A stretch of 9,609 nt of DNA from CALLVY01 sp937899855 (GCA_039820405.1 JBCBQC010000153.1:1-9609); one strand, 5' to 3'; shown: positions 1-7,610, counted from the first letter of the stretch. Notes: a model not told the origin generated them from the letters alone. Numbers and translations are program-made.

Positions 1-1
1 C

Positions 2-70
2 TACGGCCAGGAACCTCAGGAGGAGGAGGCCGGATACGCAGAGGAGAGCGCCGGCCACCAGGGAAACTAG
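2..70 (+). CDS. gag: Gag C-terminal end (5' truncated by window)
   Basis: A 22-codon open stretch in frame 2 ends at TAG (68-70). It is Glu/Gln/Gly/Tyr-rich, reading YGQEPQEEEAGYAEE and ending HQGN. Third positions are mostly G or C, like gag and most of pol, whereas frame 1 over the same bases uses many CTA, ATA, AGA and GGA codons. The last two sense codons lie in a -1 slippery heptamer, which fixes this as the zero frame entering the gag-pol junction. The upstream part is outside the window. The gag at the right edge ends in an RG-rich tail, so this acidic tip is probably its continuation. It is not in frame with that gag if the window ends are joined directly. Confidence 0.72.
   Translation, partial: YGQEPQEEEAGYAEESAGHQGN
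61..67 (+). promoter_or_regulatory. -1 programmed ribosomal frameshift slippery site (G GGA AAC)
   Basis: The heptamer GGGAAAC fits X XXY YYZ exactly in the gag frame: codons GGA (62-64) and AAC (65-67), with the gag stop TAG directly after. A one-base backward slip re-pairs on GGG AAA and continues CTA GAG into the pol frame, which is open from position 1 to 4710. Retroviruses and many Ty3/gypsy elements use this arrangement to make a minor Gag-Pol product. The stop codon and the hairpin downstream strengthen the call. Confidence 0.88.
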
Positions 71-3000
71 AGCGGCCGGGCTCCGAGAGGACGGAGGCCC
101 GGCCCGCCGCAGTTCCACCCAGAGACAAGTTAGACGGTATGGTGACCCACCTGGGGCACTTCAGTGAAAGAGACAATAGTGACATTTACACTCAGTACCT
201 TCCAGCCCACCTTAATGGAGTGAAAGTCCGCGCGTTGCTCGACTCGGGCAACGTGTGGCGCAGTGTAATATCTGAAAAGCTGTATTCCAGACTCCATCCA
301 AGGCCGGGACTAAAGAGCATGGGCAACACCACCGTGGGCACCGCCCAGAAGGGGGCTTCGCTGGACCTGCTGGGGGAGTGCGCCACCGACCTGGAGCTCC
401 GCATCGAGGGGGCGGGGCCGCCATTCCGCTTCAGGCCCGTGGTGATCCGGCACTTGGCCATGGACGTCAACATCAGCGGGCCATTCATGCGGCTCCACGG
501 CTGGGACCAGCTCCACAGCCAGGGCGGCTGCGTCCGGATCAGGGGCATCAGCCTTCCCCTCACCACCAGCATGGGGTTCAGGGCCAGCCGCACCTACGTG
601 GCCACCACCCAGCGGGTCCCCGCCAACAGCTGGTCCAAGATCCATCTGAGGGCTCAAGACCACGGGGCCCTGGGCGGCACCCGGCCAGGTGAATCAGTTC
701 TCGTCAGCAGTAAACTGGATTTTGCAGACTCCACCGGCCTGGTGCCAGCCATCTCCGCGGTGACCCAGCTGGGAAAGGACGGGCGGTACACGGTGGGCGT
801 GCTCAACCCCACCAACGAGGCCATCATCCTACAAGAGTCCACCTACTACGGCCTGTCAGAACCCGTGGACCTGGACGACCCGGGCGGCGGCCCTGAAGGA
901 GGTCCCATCCAAGCGGTGCAGCCGCGAGAGGCCGTCAACCGGAAGGGGCAGCACATCGAGGCCTTCCTCAAGTCCCAGCGGGCAGCGGCCAGCCAGCCGG
1001 CCCCAGAGGTGGACACCAGGCCGGCCGAGGAGTGGACCGAGGAGGAAAAGATCCGCTGGGTGCAGAAGGAGTTCAACCTGGCCGACCGGCCCTGCATCAA
1101 GGGCCGACCGGACCGACTTCGTAAGGCCACTGATCTCCTAGTCCATTTCTTCCCCTTCTTCTCCAGGGATGGTTCGTTCGGGTCGACCAACCTCATCAAA
1201 CACCGGATCATCACGGAAGAGACCTACCCAATCAAGGACCGGTACCGGCCAATCAACCCCAGCCTGGAGGACGACCTGCGGAAGACCCTGGACAACTGGA
1301 AGCAGAAGGGCGTCATCGAGCCGGCCGAGAGCCCGTGGTCCTTCAACCTGGTCGCCGCGAAGAAGAAGGGCGGACGGATCCGCTGGTGCGTGGACTGGAG
1401 GCGCCTGAACGAGGTCACCAAGAAGGACTCCTACCCCATGCCGGCGGTCACGGATAACTTCGCCAGGTTGGCGGGGTCGTCCGTGTTCTCGTCGTTTGAC
1501 ATGGAGGGGGCGTTCCATGTCATCCCCCTCGACGTCAGAGACCGAGAGAAGACCGCCTTCGCCACCCCCTTCGGGAGTTACCAGTTCCGGAAGTTGGGGT
1601 TCGGCCTCACCAACGGGCCCGCCACCTACTGCCGCCTGGTGGAGAAGATCCTGCGCCACATCCCTCCGGAGGTCTGCGTCGGCTTCTTGGACGACGGCGT
1701 CTGCCATAGCAGCAACTTCGACCAGCACTTGATCAACCTCAGGAAGACTCTCCACGCCTACCAGAGCGCAGGTCTGAAGCTGTCAGCCCGAAAGTGCAAG
1801 TTCTTCGCCAGCGAGATCAACTACCTGGGCCATCGGATCAACGGAGAGGGCATCCGCCCAACCGAGGACCACGTCAAGGCCATCACCGACTGGCCCATCC
1901 CCAAGCTCAAGACCGAGGCCCGCGGCTTCCTGGGCGCCGCGGGGTACTACAGCGATCACATCAGGAACTACGCGGCCTTGGCAGCGCCCTGGTTCGCCGT
2001 GATAGGGAAGACCACCAAGGAGGACGAACGGAAGCCCTTGGAGGTGACCCAGGAGATGAGGGACTCCTTCAAGGAGATCAAGAAGAAGCTCACCACCTAC
2101 CCCGTCCTCGGCTTCCCGTACTTCAAGGGGCCCAAGGCGGGCCGCTTCACCCTGGACACGGATTACTCCCTCAAACAGATCGGAGCAGTCCTCTCCCAGG
2201 ACCAAGGAGGCAGAGAAGTAGTAATCGCTTATGGTAGCCGAAAGCTGTCTAACTCCCAGGCAAACTACCCTTCCACCAAGGGGGAGTTGTACGCCGGCAT
2301 GTACTTTATGACAAAGTACAAATACTACTTGCAGTTCCGGTCCTTCAGGTGGAGAACGGACAACTCGGCACTGAAGGCCATCCGTACCCTGAAGGTCCAG
2401 TCCTCAATCGTGCAGCGGTGGCTGGGCATCCTGGCGGACTTCGACTTTGACATCGAGCACCGGGCCGGGAAGAAGCACACCAACGCGGACGGCCTCAGCC
2501 GTCACGGAGACCCGGAGGAGGCCACGGATGACAGTGAGACGGATGAGACGGCGGTCCAGCCCATCCTGGGGGCACCAGAGACGGACCACATAGCCAGCCT
2601 CCGGCTTCTGAACGAGCGCCGGCCAGCCGACCTGGCTGAGGACCAGGAGCGGGACAAGACGGTGGCCAAGATCAAGGAATGGGTCATCAGGGGCCACGGA
2701 CCAGACGTCCTGGAGACGAAGGCGCTCAATCACCGGGCCAGGTATTATGCCGGCAGACTGTCACAGCTTTCTCTAGATCCAGCAGGAGTCCTGAGGTACC
2801 AGCCACTGAACAGCGACAGCCAACCAGTCCTGGTCCTCTCCACCAACCTCCTGGAGGAAGCCATGCACATGGCCCACTACGTTGGCGGCCACATGGGTAT
2901 CGACGCCACCACGGACCGGATCAGAAGACTGGCGCACTACCCGAACCTTCGACGAGAAGTGGCTCTGTACGTCGCGGCCTGCCTGGAGTGCCAGGCCAAG

Positions 3001-4710
3001 GCCAGGAAGGACCAGGACCAGAGGCACACCCTGCACTCGCACACCTCCGCCTACCCGTTCCAGAGGATCCACCTCGACTTCGTGGGACCACTGCCAGAGG
3101 GCAAGCGGACTGGAGCTAAGTACCTGCTAACGGTCAAGTGTGATTACAGCAAGTGGATCGAGGCGATTCCCCTGGTGCAAGCGACGGCGGAGGAGACGGC
3201 CAGGGCCCTGGAAAGCCAAGTCTTCTCCAGGTTCGGCATCCCCGAGTTCATCCACACGGACTGCGGGAGGCAGTTCACGTCAAGGCTGTTCGCCGAGGTG
3301 TGCGACCTCCTCCACATCAAGAGGACCACCACGCCGGCCTACAACCCAAAGAGCAACTCGGTGGAGCGGAGTCACCGGGACATCGCGGCCGGCATCAGAG
3401 CGCTGACCCAGAAGGACGGCTCCACCTGGGAGGAGGTCCTGCCACAGGTACTCTTCGCCATGAGGACCTCGGTCAGCAACACCACCGGGGTCGCGCCCTA
3501 CAACGTCCTCTTCGGGAGGGATGCCAGCACCCCACTGGAGTACCTCTTCGGGCAACCACCGGACGGAGTCGCAAAAACAGCAGCTGAGTACACAAAGGAT
3601 TTGAATAACCGCATTGAAAAAGCGCAGGAGTATGTCAGAAACAACATCAAACGGGCTATCGCCAGGCAGACCAGGGCGTACCACCAAGACAGAAAGGCAT
3701 TCGACGTCGGCGCCAAAGTCTGGCTGTACACACCAGTGCTGGAAGCGGGAGCGACCAAGAAGTTCTCGAGCTTCTACTCTGGGCCCTGGATCGTCGCGGC
3801 CAAACCAGACCAGAACGATCTCGTGGTCAAGATCCAACCTGACCCAACCTGGAATGACCGGCTGAAGCCCCAAACGGTCTCCATCGACAGACTCAAGATG
3901 TACAAGGAGAGCCAGCCCAGGCCTCCGAACGCCGAGATCATCCAGCAAGATGCGGACGACGATATGGACTACGTCGTCACGGACCTGAACACAACGCCAG
4001 CAGCACCGCCGCAGCCGCCGCAGCCGCCACCTGGTCCGCCACCGACTCAGCCGGCCGAACAGCAAGAACCGAGACAGCCGCACAAGACGCCAGAGCAGCT
4101 AGGTGCAAGATCCAAAGACCAAGCGACAAGACAAAGAAGACGTGAGAGAAGAGAGCCAAGCTTGACTCCACCGGATCAGCCGCAGCAGACGCGGGAAGAG
4201 CCAATGGACACAGAGGTCCACGAGCCGGGAGCAGGCTATCGCGAGACAGCAAAAAGGAAAATCAGTTCGAGAAAAACCCTATTTCTGCCCCCATTCCACA
4301 AAAGACCTCCGAGAAATACCATGACGAGAGCCGCACTTGCAGGCTCGAGAGGAGCCGAGTCCTACAGAGAGGGCGGGGTAGACGAGTCCCTTCCTGGGCG
4401 GGACGAGACCCCCCAGGGCATTCCGGCAAGTGAGAGACCTCGAGATGAGGCTGAAGGCAAAAGACCTCGAGGGGAGGCTCATGAAGGACAAAGAGTCCAA
4501 CTTTCGGACATAGGAAAGTTGGATAGGCCAAAAGAATCAAAGAAATCAGAAGAAGACCCGGTCACTCCAGGGCCGTTTCGGGCCCTAAGAGACCCGGGAA
4601 AACAAGGGGCAAGAAGGCGCCAAGCCTCGCCGCCCTACGAACAAAATACAAGGCCGAGAAGATTCGTCAAACCACCAAAAAGATACGGGTTTGAAGACGA
4701 AAATGATTAA
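67..4710 (+). CDS. pol: Pol polyprotein: protease, reverse transcriptase, RNase H, integrase, long disordered tail
   Basis: Made as Gag-Pol by -1 frameshifting; the frame continues from position 1, and 67 is the first codon after the slip. Residues here count from the first Met at 139. Protease has LLDSG with active Asp35 and a later DVNISG block standing for the usual ILG. A beta-rich linker follows (about 150-250). RT has Asp454 (SSFDMEGAF) and FLDD (Asp518, Asp519), a Phe variant of the usual YxDD. RNase H has Asp673, Glu716, Asp741 and Asp784 (NADGLSRH). Integrase has a zinc-binding His913, His918, Cys948, Cys951 and the catalytic triad Asp980, Asp1041, Glu1076, with D-to-E spacing one residue shorter than classic D,D35E. 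A GPW at about 1215 matches the GPY/F module. The last 260 or so residues are Pro-, Gln- and Arg-rich with no recognised domain, ending KPPKRYGFEDEND. All catalytic residues are present, so the enzyme is probably active. Confidence 0.95.
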   Translation, partial: LERPGSERTEARPAAVPPRDKLDGMVTHLGHFSERDNSDIYTQYLPAHLNGVKVRALLDSGNVWRSVISEKLYSRLHPRPGLKSMGNTTVGTAQKGASLDLLGECATDLELRIEGAGPPFRFRPVVIRHLAMDVNISGPFMRLHGWDQLHSQGGCVRIRGISLPLTTSMGFRASRTYVATTQRVPANSWSKIHLRAQDHGALGGTRPGESVLVSSKLDFADSTGLVPAISAVTQLGKDGRYTVGVLNPTNEAIILQESTYYGLSEPVDLDDPGGGPEGGPIQAVQPREAVNRKGQHIEAFLKSQRAAASQPAPEVDTRPAEEWTEEEKIRWVQKEFNLADRPCIKGRPDRLRKATDLLVHFFPFFSRDGSFGSTNLIKHRIITEETYPIKDRYRPINPSLEDDLRKTLDNWKQKGVIEPAESPWSFNLVAAKKKGGRIRWCVDWRRLNEVTKKDSYPMPAVTDNFARLAGSSVFSSFDMEGAFHVIPLDVRDREKTAFATPFGSYQFRKLGFGLTNGPATYCRLVEKILRHIPPEVCVGFLDDGVCHSSNFDQHLINLRKTLHAYQSAGLKLSARKCKFFASEINYLGHRINGEGIRPTEDHVKAITDWPIPKLKTEARGFLGAAGYYSDHIRNYAALAAPWFAVIGKTTKEDERKPLEVTQEMRDSFKEIKKKLTTYPVLGFPYFKGPKAGRFTLDTDYSLKQIGAVLSQDQGGREVVIAYGSRKLSNSQANYPSTKGELYAGMYFMTKYKYYLQFRSFRWRTDNSALKAIRTLKVQSSIVQRWLGILADFDFDIEHRAGKKHTNADGLSRHGDPEEATDDSETDETAVQPILGAPETDHIASLRLLNERRPADLAEDQERDKTVAKIKEWVIRGHGPDVLETKALNHRARYYAGRLSQLSLDPAGVLRYQPLNSDSQPVLVLSTNLLEEAMHMAHYVGGHMGIDATTDRIRRLAHYPNLRREVALYVAACLECQAKARKDQDQRHTLHSHTSAYPFQRIHLDFVGPLPEGKRTGAKYLLTVKCDYSKWIEAIPLVQATAEETARALESQVFSRFGIPEFIHTDCGRQFTSRLFAEVCDLLHIKRTTTPAYNPKSNSVERSHRDIAAGIRALTQKDGSTWEEVLPQVLFAMRTSVSNTTGVAPYNVLFGRDASTPLEYLFGQPPDGVAKTAAEYTKDLNNRIEKAQEYVRNNIKRAIARQTRAYHQDRKAFDVGAKVWLYTPVLEAGATKKFSSFYSGPWIVAAKPDQNDLVVKIQPDPTWNDRLKPQTVSIDRLKMYKESQPRPPNAEIIQQDADDDMDYVVTDLNTTPAAPPQPPQPPPGPPPTQPAEQQEPRQPHKTPEQLGARSKDQATRQRRRERREPSLTPPDQPQQTREEPMDTEVHEPGAGYRETAKRKISSRKTLFLPPFHKRPPRNTMTRAALAGSRGAESYREGGVDESLPGRDETPQGIPASERPRDEAEGKRPRGEAHEGQRVQLSDIGKLDRPKESKKSEEDPVTPGPFRALRDPGKQGARRRQASPPYEQNTRPRRFVKPPKRYGFEDEND
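74..104 (+). promoter_or_regulatory. Frameshift-stimulating stem-loop
   Basis: Positions 74-85 (GGCCGGGCTCCG) pair with 92-104, giving 12 base pairs, almost all G-C, with one bulged G at 96 and a six-base loop (86-91). The stem begins six nucleotides after the slippery heptamer, inside the usual 5-9 nt spacing for -1 frameshift stimulators. A weak pseudoknot between the loop GGA and a TCC near 114-116 is possible but not supported strongly. Confidence 0.82.
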
Positions 4711-5006
4711 ATAACTGAAAAATCCATAAAATTTCTGGGGGCAATCACCGTACTATCAAAAATTTTTAAATTTTTCATTTTCGTGTCATTCCAAACCAGC
4801 AACTGCAAACAACTCATTGTCATTTCCCTTCATTTCCATTTCTGCGTGTACACTTATACAAATGCAAAGTACAATAGAGCAAAACAATTGCCATATTCAC
4901 AGTGTCATTGGAGACATTTCATTAACCACCTTTCCTCAGTATCTTCCAGATAAACCGCACCGACTAGATTTACTCCGAATAGGCACCGACGGGAAGCGCT
5001 GGAAGG
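4711..5006 (+). other. AT-rich pol-env spacer, likely 3' part of the env intron
   Basis: This 296-bp gap has no credible gene. Its first half is AT-rich, unlike the GC-rich coding parts, and holds an A/T palindromic run at about 4758-4776. It also contains TGGGGGCA at 4736-4743, the same eight bases as the polypurine tract before the LTR. Several out-of-frame ATGs occur up to about 4870, but none between the predicted splice acceptor (4939) and the env start at 5007. An open frame at 4817-5299 overlaps env in another frame and its protein has no recognisable feature. Confidence 0.6.
4921..4949 (+). promoter_or_regulatory. Predicted env splice acceptor region (AG at 4938-4939; alternate AG at 4948-4949)
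   Basis: A branch-like TTAAC at 4922-4926 is followed by the pyrimidine-rich CCACCTTTCCTCAG and then, ten bases on, TCTTCCAG. Cutting at either AG leaves a 57-67 nt leader without any ATG before env. Unspliced RNA would meet many ATGs before env. Gypsy-type errantiviruses and retroviruses make Env from a spliced RNA, so the placement fits. No transcript evidence is available here. Confidence 0.55.
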
Positions 5007-7052
5007 ATGACCGAAAGGATGGCGACCCTCATCATCGGCGGACTCCTCCTGATGCTGGCGGAGGACACCCACGGCCTGACGGCCTACAACTGTACAGCTA
5101 CGGGGAAAACCAGTCGGATCGACCTCCTCGGGCCGGAGAACTGCCCGGTGACGGAGAAGGCTTTCGGGCGCCCCTACCATCGCCGGGCCCAGATTGTCCA
5201 AAGTTCCGTTTACAGGCCGATCAAAATGACGCAGTGCCGGATCCAGGAAACGGCCAAGATCACTCGCTGCGGTTACGATTCTATCACTTATGGAACTAAC
5301 ACAGTTGCTTGGCTTTCCCCACAGGCTGTCGACAGGGAGATCTGCCGTAAGGCAGGGGAGACGGGCACCCTGCAATATGACGGAAGGACCTACACGATGG
5401 AAGTCAACGGGCCAATCTACCAGGCCCGGTACTACCGGCACGGCAGCCTCACCTCGGAGGATCGGTGCATCACGGAGACCTTCTTCGCCTACAACAGGCA
5501 GTGGGAGAGTTCTTACGAGGAGGTGACTCTCTCCATGGAGATTGCCACCATCTCGGGAACGTACCACGAGGGGTCGCAGACGATCAAGACGGACAGCGGC
5601 ACGGTCCTGGACGGCACTAAGGGCTATGCCCACACGGCCCACCAGGGCACTTTGGTATGGGAGTTTAATGATAATGAGTGCCAACGTTCTTTTGCGCAGA
5701 TTTACGACGGCTCTGTGGTGATCCGCGACCGCCTCCGCACGGACCAGCCGGCCAGGCACCCTGATGACCTGGAGAACGAGGTGGACCTGATGGAGGGCGC
5801 CCTGGTCCTCACCGTGCCCGACAGCGAGGACAAGGCCATGGGCTTCAAACTGGACAAGGCGGCCCGCACCTGCGACCGCCACTGCTACGGCACGCAACTG
5901 GAGGGAGTCAACCTGTGCTTCCTGAACGCCCTGGATCGGCCCCTGGATCTCCCCAGCCTCGAGTACCACCCGGAGGTGGAGTACAACAACGTCGGGGCCC
6001 AGCTGGCCTACCTCCATCTCTCCACCAACCAGAGGGTCACGGACGGCTTCGATCGCCTGGCCAGGGGACTGTGTGAACTCGACAGGAAGGTCCTCCGCAC
6101 CAAGCTGGACGCCTTGGCCGGCGGCTCCCCCTACATGCTGGCCAACGAGTTGGGCCCTGGACATCAGGTGGTAGCCAGCGGAGCCGCTGCCATTGTCTAC
6201 GAGTGCGCCAATGTCTCCGTCACCCTCCGCCACACCGAGGGCTGCTACAGGGAAGTCCCCGTCCTGGCCGAGGGCAGGGCTGTGTTCGCCGACCCCATCA
6301 CGCTCAACCTGCAGGACTTCGGAACCCCGACCGTCTGCTCCACTCTGGCCCCGATCATGTGGCGACTGAATGGCATCTGGCACTGCCATTCGCCCCAGGT
6401 CTACGTCTGCCCAGCTCCTCGGCAACTCAAGCCCACTGTGTCTTACCTGGGGGCAGAGGACTACAGCGCTGGACTCTCAGGGGGCACCCACACCGCCAAG
6501 GATCGAGCCGCCCTGAACGAGAAGCTGAGGACCAACGTGGCCACGGGGCCAGCCTTGGGTTCCTCCGTTGCCCACTCCATTGGCAACGCGCACCTGGGGA
6601 CCGGCAACTCCCTAGGCGTGGGCGTAGACCTCGACCAAGCCAGCGATGCCATCGGCGAGTCCCTGAGCTTCACCTATCCACTGATGAAGATCCTCACCTG
6701 GATCGGCGCCGCCATCCTGGGTCCCATCCTCGGGTTCTTCGCCATCCGCTCCCTCTACCTCTGCTTCGCACGGGGCCAGCAGGTGAAAGAAGCTCAAGGT
6801 TGCTATTCGAAGTTTCTTGCTGCTTGCTGCTCCCATAGTGCCCACGCCCAGTACGAGATCCGCCGGGCGGCCCGTCGTCAGAGGAGAGCCAACAAGGTGG
6901 CTTACCGGGCCAGGAAGGGGGAGGCCATGGGGACCGGGCACGTCACCATCAACGTGCAGCCCTCTTCCACCACCAGTTCGCGCAGCGGCACCAAGGACTC
7001 CGCTGACAGCGGATGCCTGGGGGAAGTGGACGACAGGGGCACGCTGGCCTAA
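5007..7052 (+). CDS. env: Env: type I membrane glycoprotein, chuvirus glycoprotein-like
   Basis: A 681-residue envelope-type protein. The N-terminus (MATLIIGGLLLMLAEDTHG) looks like a signal peptide; a second Met at residue 5 is an alternative start. A long ectodomain (about 24-560) is rich in paired cysteines, with possible N-glycosylation at NCT (N28) and NVS (near residue 400). A hydrophobic segment at about 562-580 (WIGAAILGPILGFFAI) is the membrane anchor. A basic tail of about 100 residues has a Cys pair and ARRQRR. Blocks such as YNCT...ENC, ITRCGYDS, TLRHTEGCYREVPV and FGTPTVCSTLAPIMWRLNG match, from memory, the layout of Chuviridae glycoproteins, which BEL/Pao elements are known to have captured. 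It presumably mediates membrane fusion and entry. No clear furin site or insect gypsy Env (F-like) signature was seen. Being an envelope protein is secure; the chuviral origin is pattern-based. Confidence 0.87.
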   Translation: MTERMATLIIGGLLLMLAEDTHGLTAYNCTATGKTSRIDLLGPENCPVTEKAFGRPYHRRAQIVQSSVYRPIKMTQCRIQETAKITRCGYDSITYGTNTVAWLSPQAVDREICRKAGETGTLQYDGRTYTMEVNGPIYQARYYRHGSLTSEDRCITETFFAYNRQWESSYEEVTLSMEIATISGTYHEGSQTIKTDSGTVLDGTKGYAHTAHQGTLVWEFNDNECQRSFAQIYDGSVVIRDRLRTDQPARHPDDLENEVDLMEGALVLTVPDSEDKAMGFKLDKAARTCDRHCYGTQLEGVNLCFLNALDRPLDLPSLEYHPEVEYNNVGAQLAYLHLSTNQRVTDGFDRLARGLCELDRKVLRTKLDALAGGSPYMLANELGPGHQVVASGAAAIVYECANVSVTLRHTEGCYREVPVLAEGRAVFADPITLNLQDFGTPTVCSTLAPIMWRLNGIWHCHSPQVYVCPAPRQLKPTVSYLGAEDYSAGLSGGTHTAKDRAALNEKLRTNVATGPALGSSVAHSIGNAHLGTGNSLGVGVDLDQASDAIGESLSFTYPLMKILTWIGAAILGPILGFFAIRSLYLCFARGQQVKEAQGCYSKFLAACCSHSAHAQYEIRRAARRQRRANKVAYRARKGEAMGTGHVTINVQPSSTTSSRSGTKDSADSGCLGEVDDRGTLA

Positions 7053-7086
7053 ATGCAATCCTCGGGCAGGGAGACCTGAGCCGAAG

Positions 7087-7176
7087 CGGACAAAGCAATT
7101 CGTGAGAGACTGATCTAAGAAGAAGATGATCGTGAGGAACTGTGCAAAGAAGAAGATGACCGTGAGGAACTGATTA
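7087..7176 (+). repeat. Three imperfect 30-bp tandem repeats downstream of env
   Basis: Units begin at about 7087, 7117 and 7147. The second and third share AAGAAGAAGATGA(T/C)CGTGAGG and differ at one base over 26. The first is diverged but keeps CGTGAG in register. A fourth, very degraded unit (7177-7206) may follow. The purine-rich repeats lie just before the LTR. The 30-bp period preserves a reading frame of ten-residue repeats. Confidence 0.8.
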
Positions 7177-7247
7177 GTGAAAGTGATGAGTGCAAAGGAC
7201 TATTTGAAGACAAATGCCGAGTGACATTTGCCTGGGGGCATGTGTAA
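7119..7247 (+). pseudogene. Env-frame acidic repeat ORF remnant, no start codon
   Basis: After the env stop, the same frame (interrupted by TGA at 7077 and TAA at 7116) opens for 42 codons. It encodes EEDDREELCK, EEDDREELIS and a Cys-containing end (CRVTFAWGHV), and stops at a TAA formed by the first bases of the LTR. There is no ATG, so it could be translated only by readthrough, splicing or an earlier intact frame. It may be the decayed C-terminus of an ancestral longer Env or an accessory frame, or merely a by-product of the repeats. Function is unknown. Confidence 0.35.
7233..7240 (+). promoter_or_regulatory. Polypurine tract (plus-strand primer site)
   Basis: TGGGGGCA lies directly against the left end of the LTR, where an RNase H-resistant purine tract normally primes plus-strand DNA. 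The purine run is short (five Gs) and has a C near the end, so this rests mainly on position. Confidence 0.6.
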
Positions 7248-7307
7248 TAGTCCTCAGTGCGCACGCGCGTCATTCTTCCAAGAGTGACGCGGGACACAAG
7301 TGATCTT

Positions 7308-7325
7308 GTTGGAACCTGTTCCAAC
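7308..7325. promoter_or_regulatory. Perfect 18-bp palindrome in U3
   Basis: GTTGGAAC-CT-GTTCCAAC is an exact inverted repeat with a two-base spacer. Its centre AACCTGTT (7313-7320) fits the core motif known for Grainyhead/CP2 factors. It directly adjoins the E-box/CRE site. Binding by a dimeric host transcription factor is an inference. Confidence 0.6.
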
Positions 7326-7337
7326 CACGTGACGTCA
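7326..7337. promoter_or_regulatory. Overlapping E-box (CACGTG) and CRE (TGACGTCA) in U3
   Basis: CACGTG (7326-7331) and the full palindromic CRE TGACGTCA (7330-7337) share two bases. bHLH and CREB/ATF factors recognise these motifs in animals. They sit about 90 bp before the presumed transcription start, a normal place for U3 enhancer sites. Confidence 0.6.
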
Positions 7338-7449
7338 GCCGGCGAGCGAAGCGAGTGGCCGACAGTCACGGGAGGTTTTACCGGTGGGCCAGTTGCCCAA
7401 TCCTTTTCTCCTCCTGATTCTGAGTTTAGTCTTGCGACAACAACGAACG

Positions 7450-7455
7450 AATAAA
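7450..7455 (+). terminator. Polyadenylation signal AATAAA in the LTR
   Basis: A canonical AATAAA inside the LTR is followed about 15 bases later by a GT-rich stretch (ATTGTGTC, 7471-7478). Cleavage near 7462-7470 would define the R/U5 border and end genomic and env transcripts in the 3' LTR. Confidence 0.72.
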
Positions 7456-7610
7456 CAAGTGCATCAACCGATTGTGTCCCGGGCCGCTGGCCGTGTCTCT
7501 TCCCGAGTCGTCCCCCTACTCCGAGTTGCCGCCGGGCTACCTCGTCACCCTGAACTCCTTGTTGCCCTTGCGGGCGTCGTAAGCATTGTAGTCGTTGTAA
7601 TCGGACTCCG

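Noticed and set aside
1130..1168. Excellent splice-acceptor-like pyrimidine tract in pol (AG 1165-1166)
   Set aside because: It encodes the conserved HFFPFFSRDGSFGSTNLIKH lead-in to RT, so the pyrimidines are explained by Phe/Ser codons; no matching donor is compelling.
3905..4080. Chromodomain at the integrase C-terminus
   Set aside because: The region is Pro/Gln-rich and lacks the aromatic cage pattern of chromodomains.
3280..4083. 267-codon minus-strand frame over the integrase region
   Set aside because: Low-complexity Arg/Leu-rich shadow of pol, with no start context or motif.
4817..5299. 160-codon plus-strand frame overlapping the env start
   Set aside because: No domain; it runs out of frame into env, and the in-frame env has signal peptide and conserved blocks.
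4905..6425. 506-codon open frame on the minus strand over env
   Set aside because: It is the mirror of a GC-biased env gene; the protein has no recognisable domain and the plus strand has clear envelope features.
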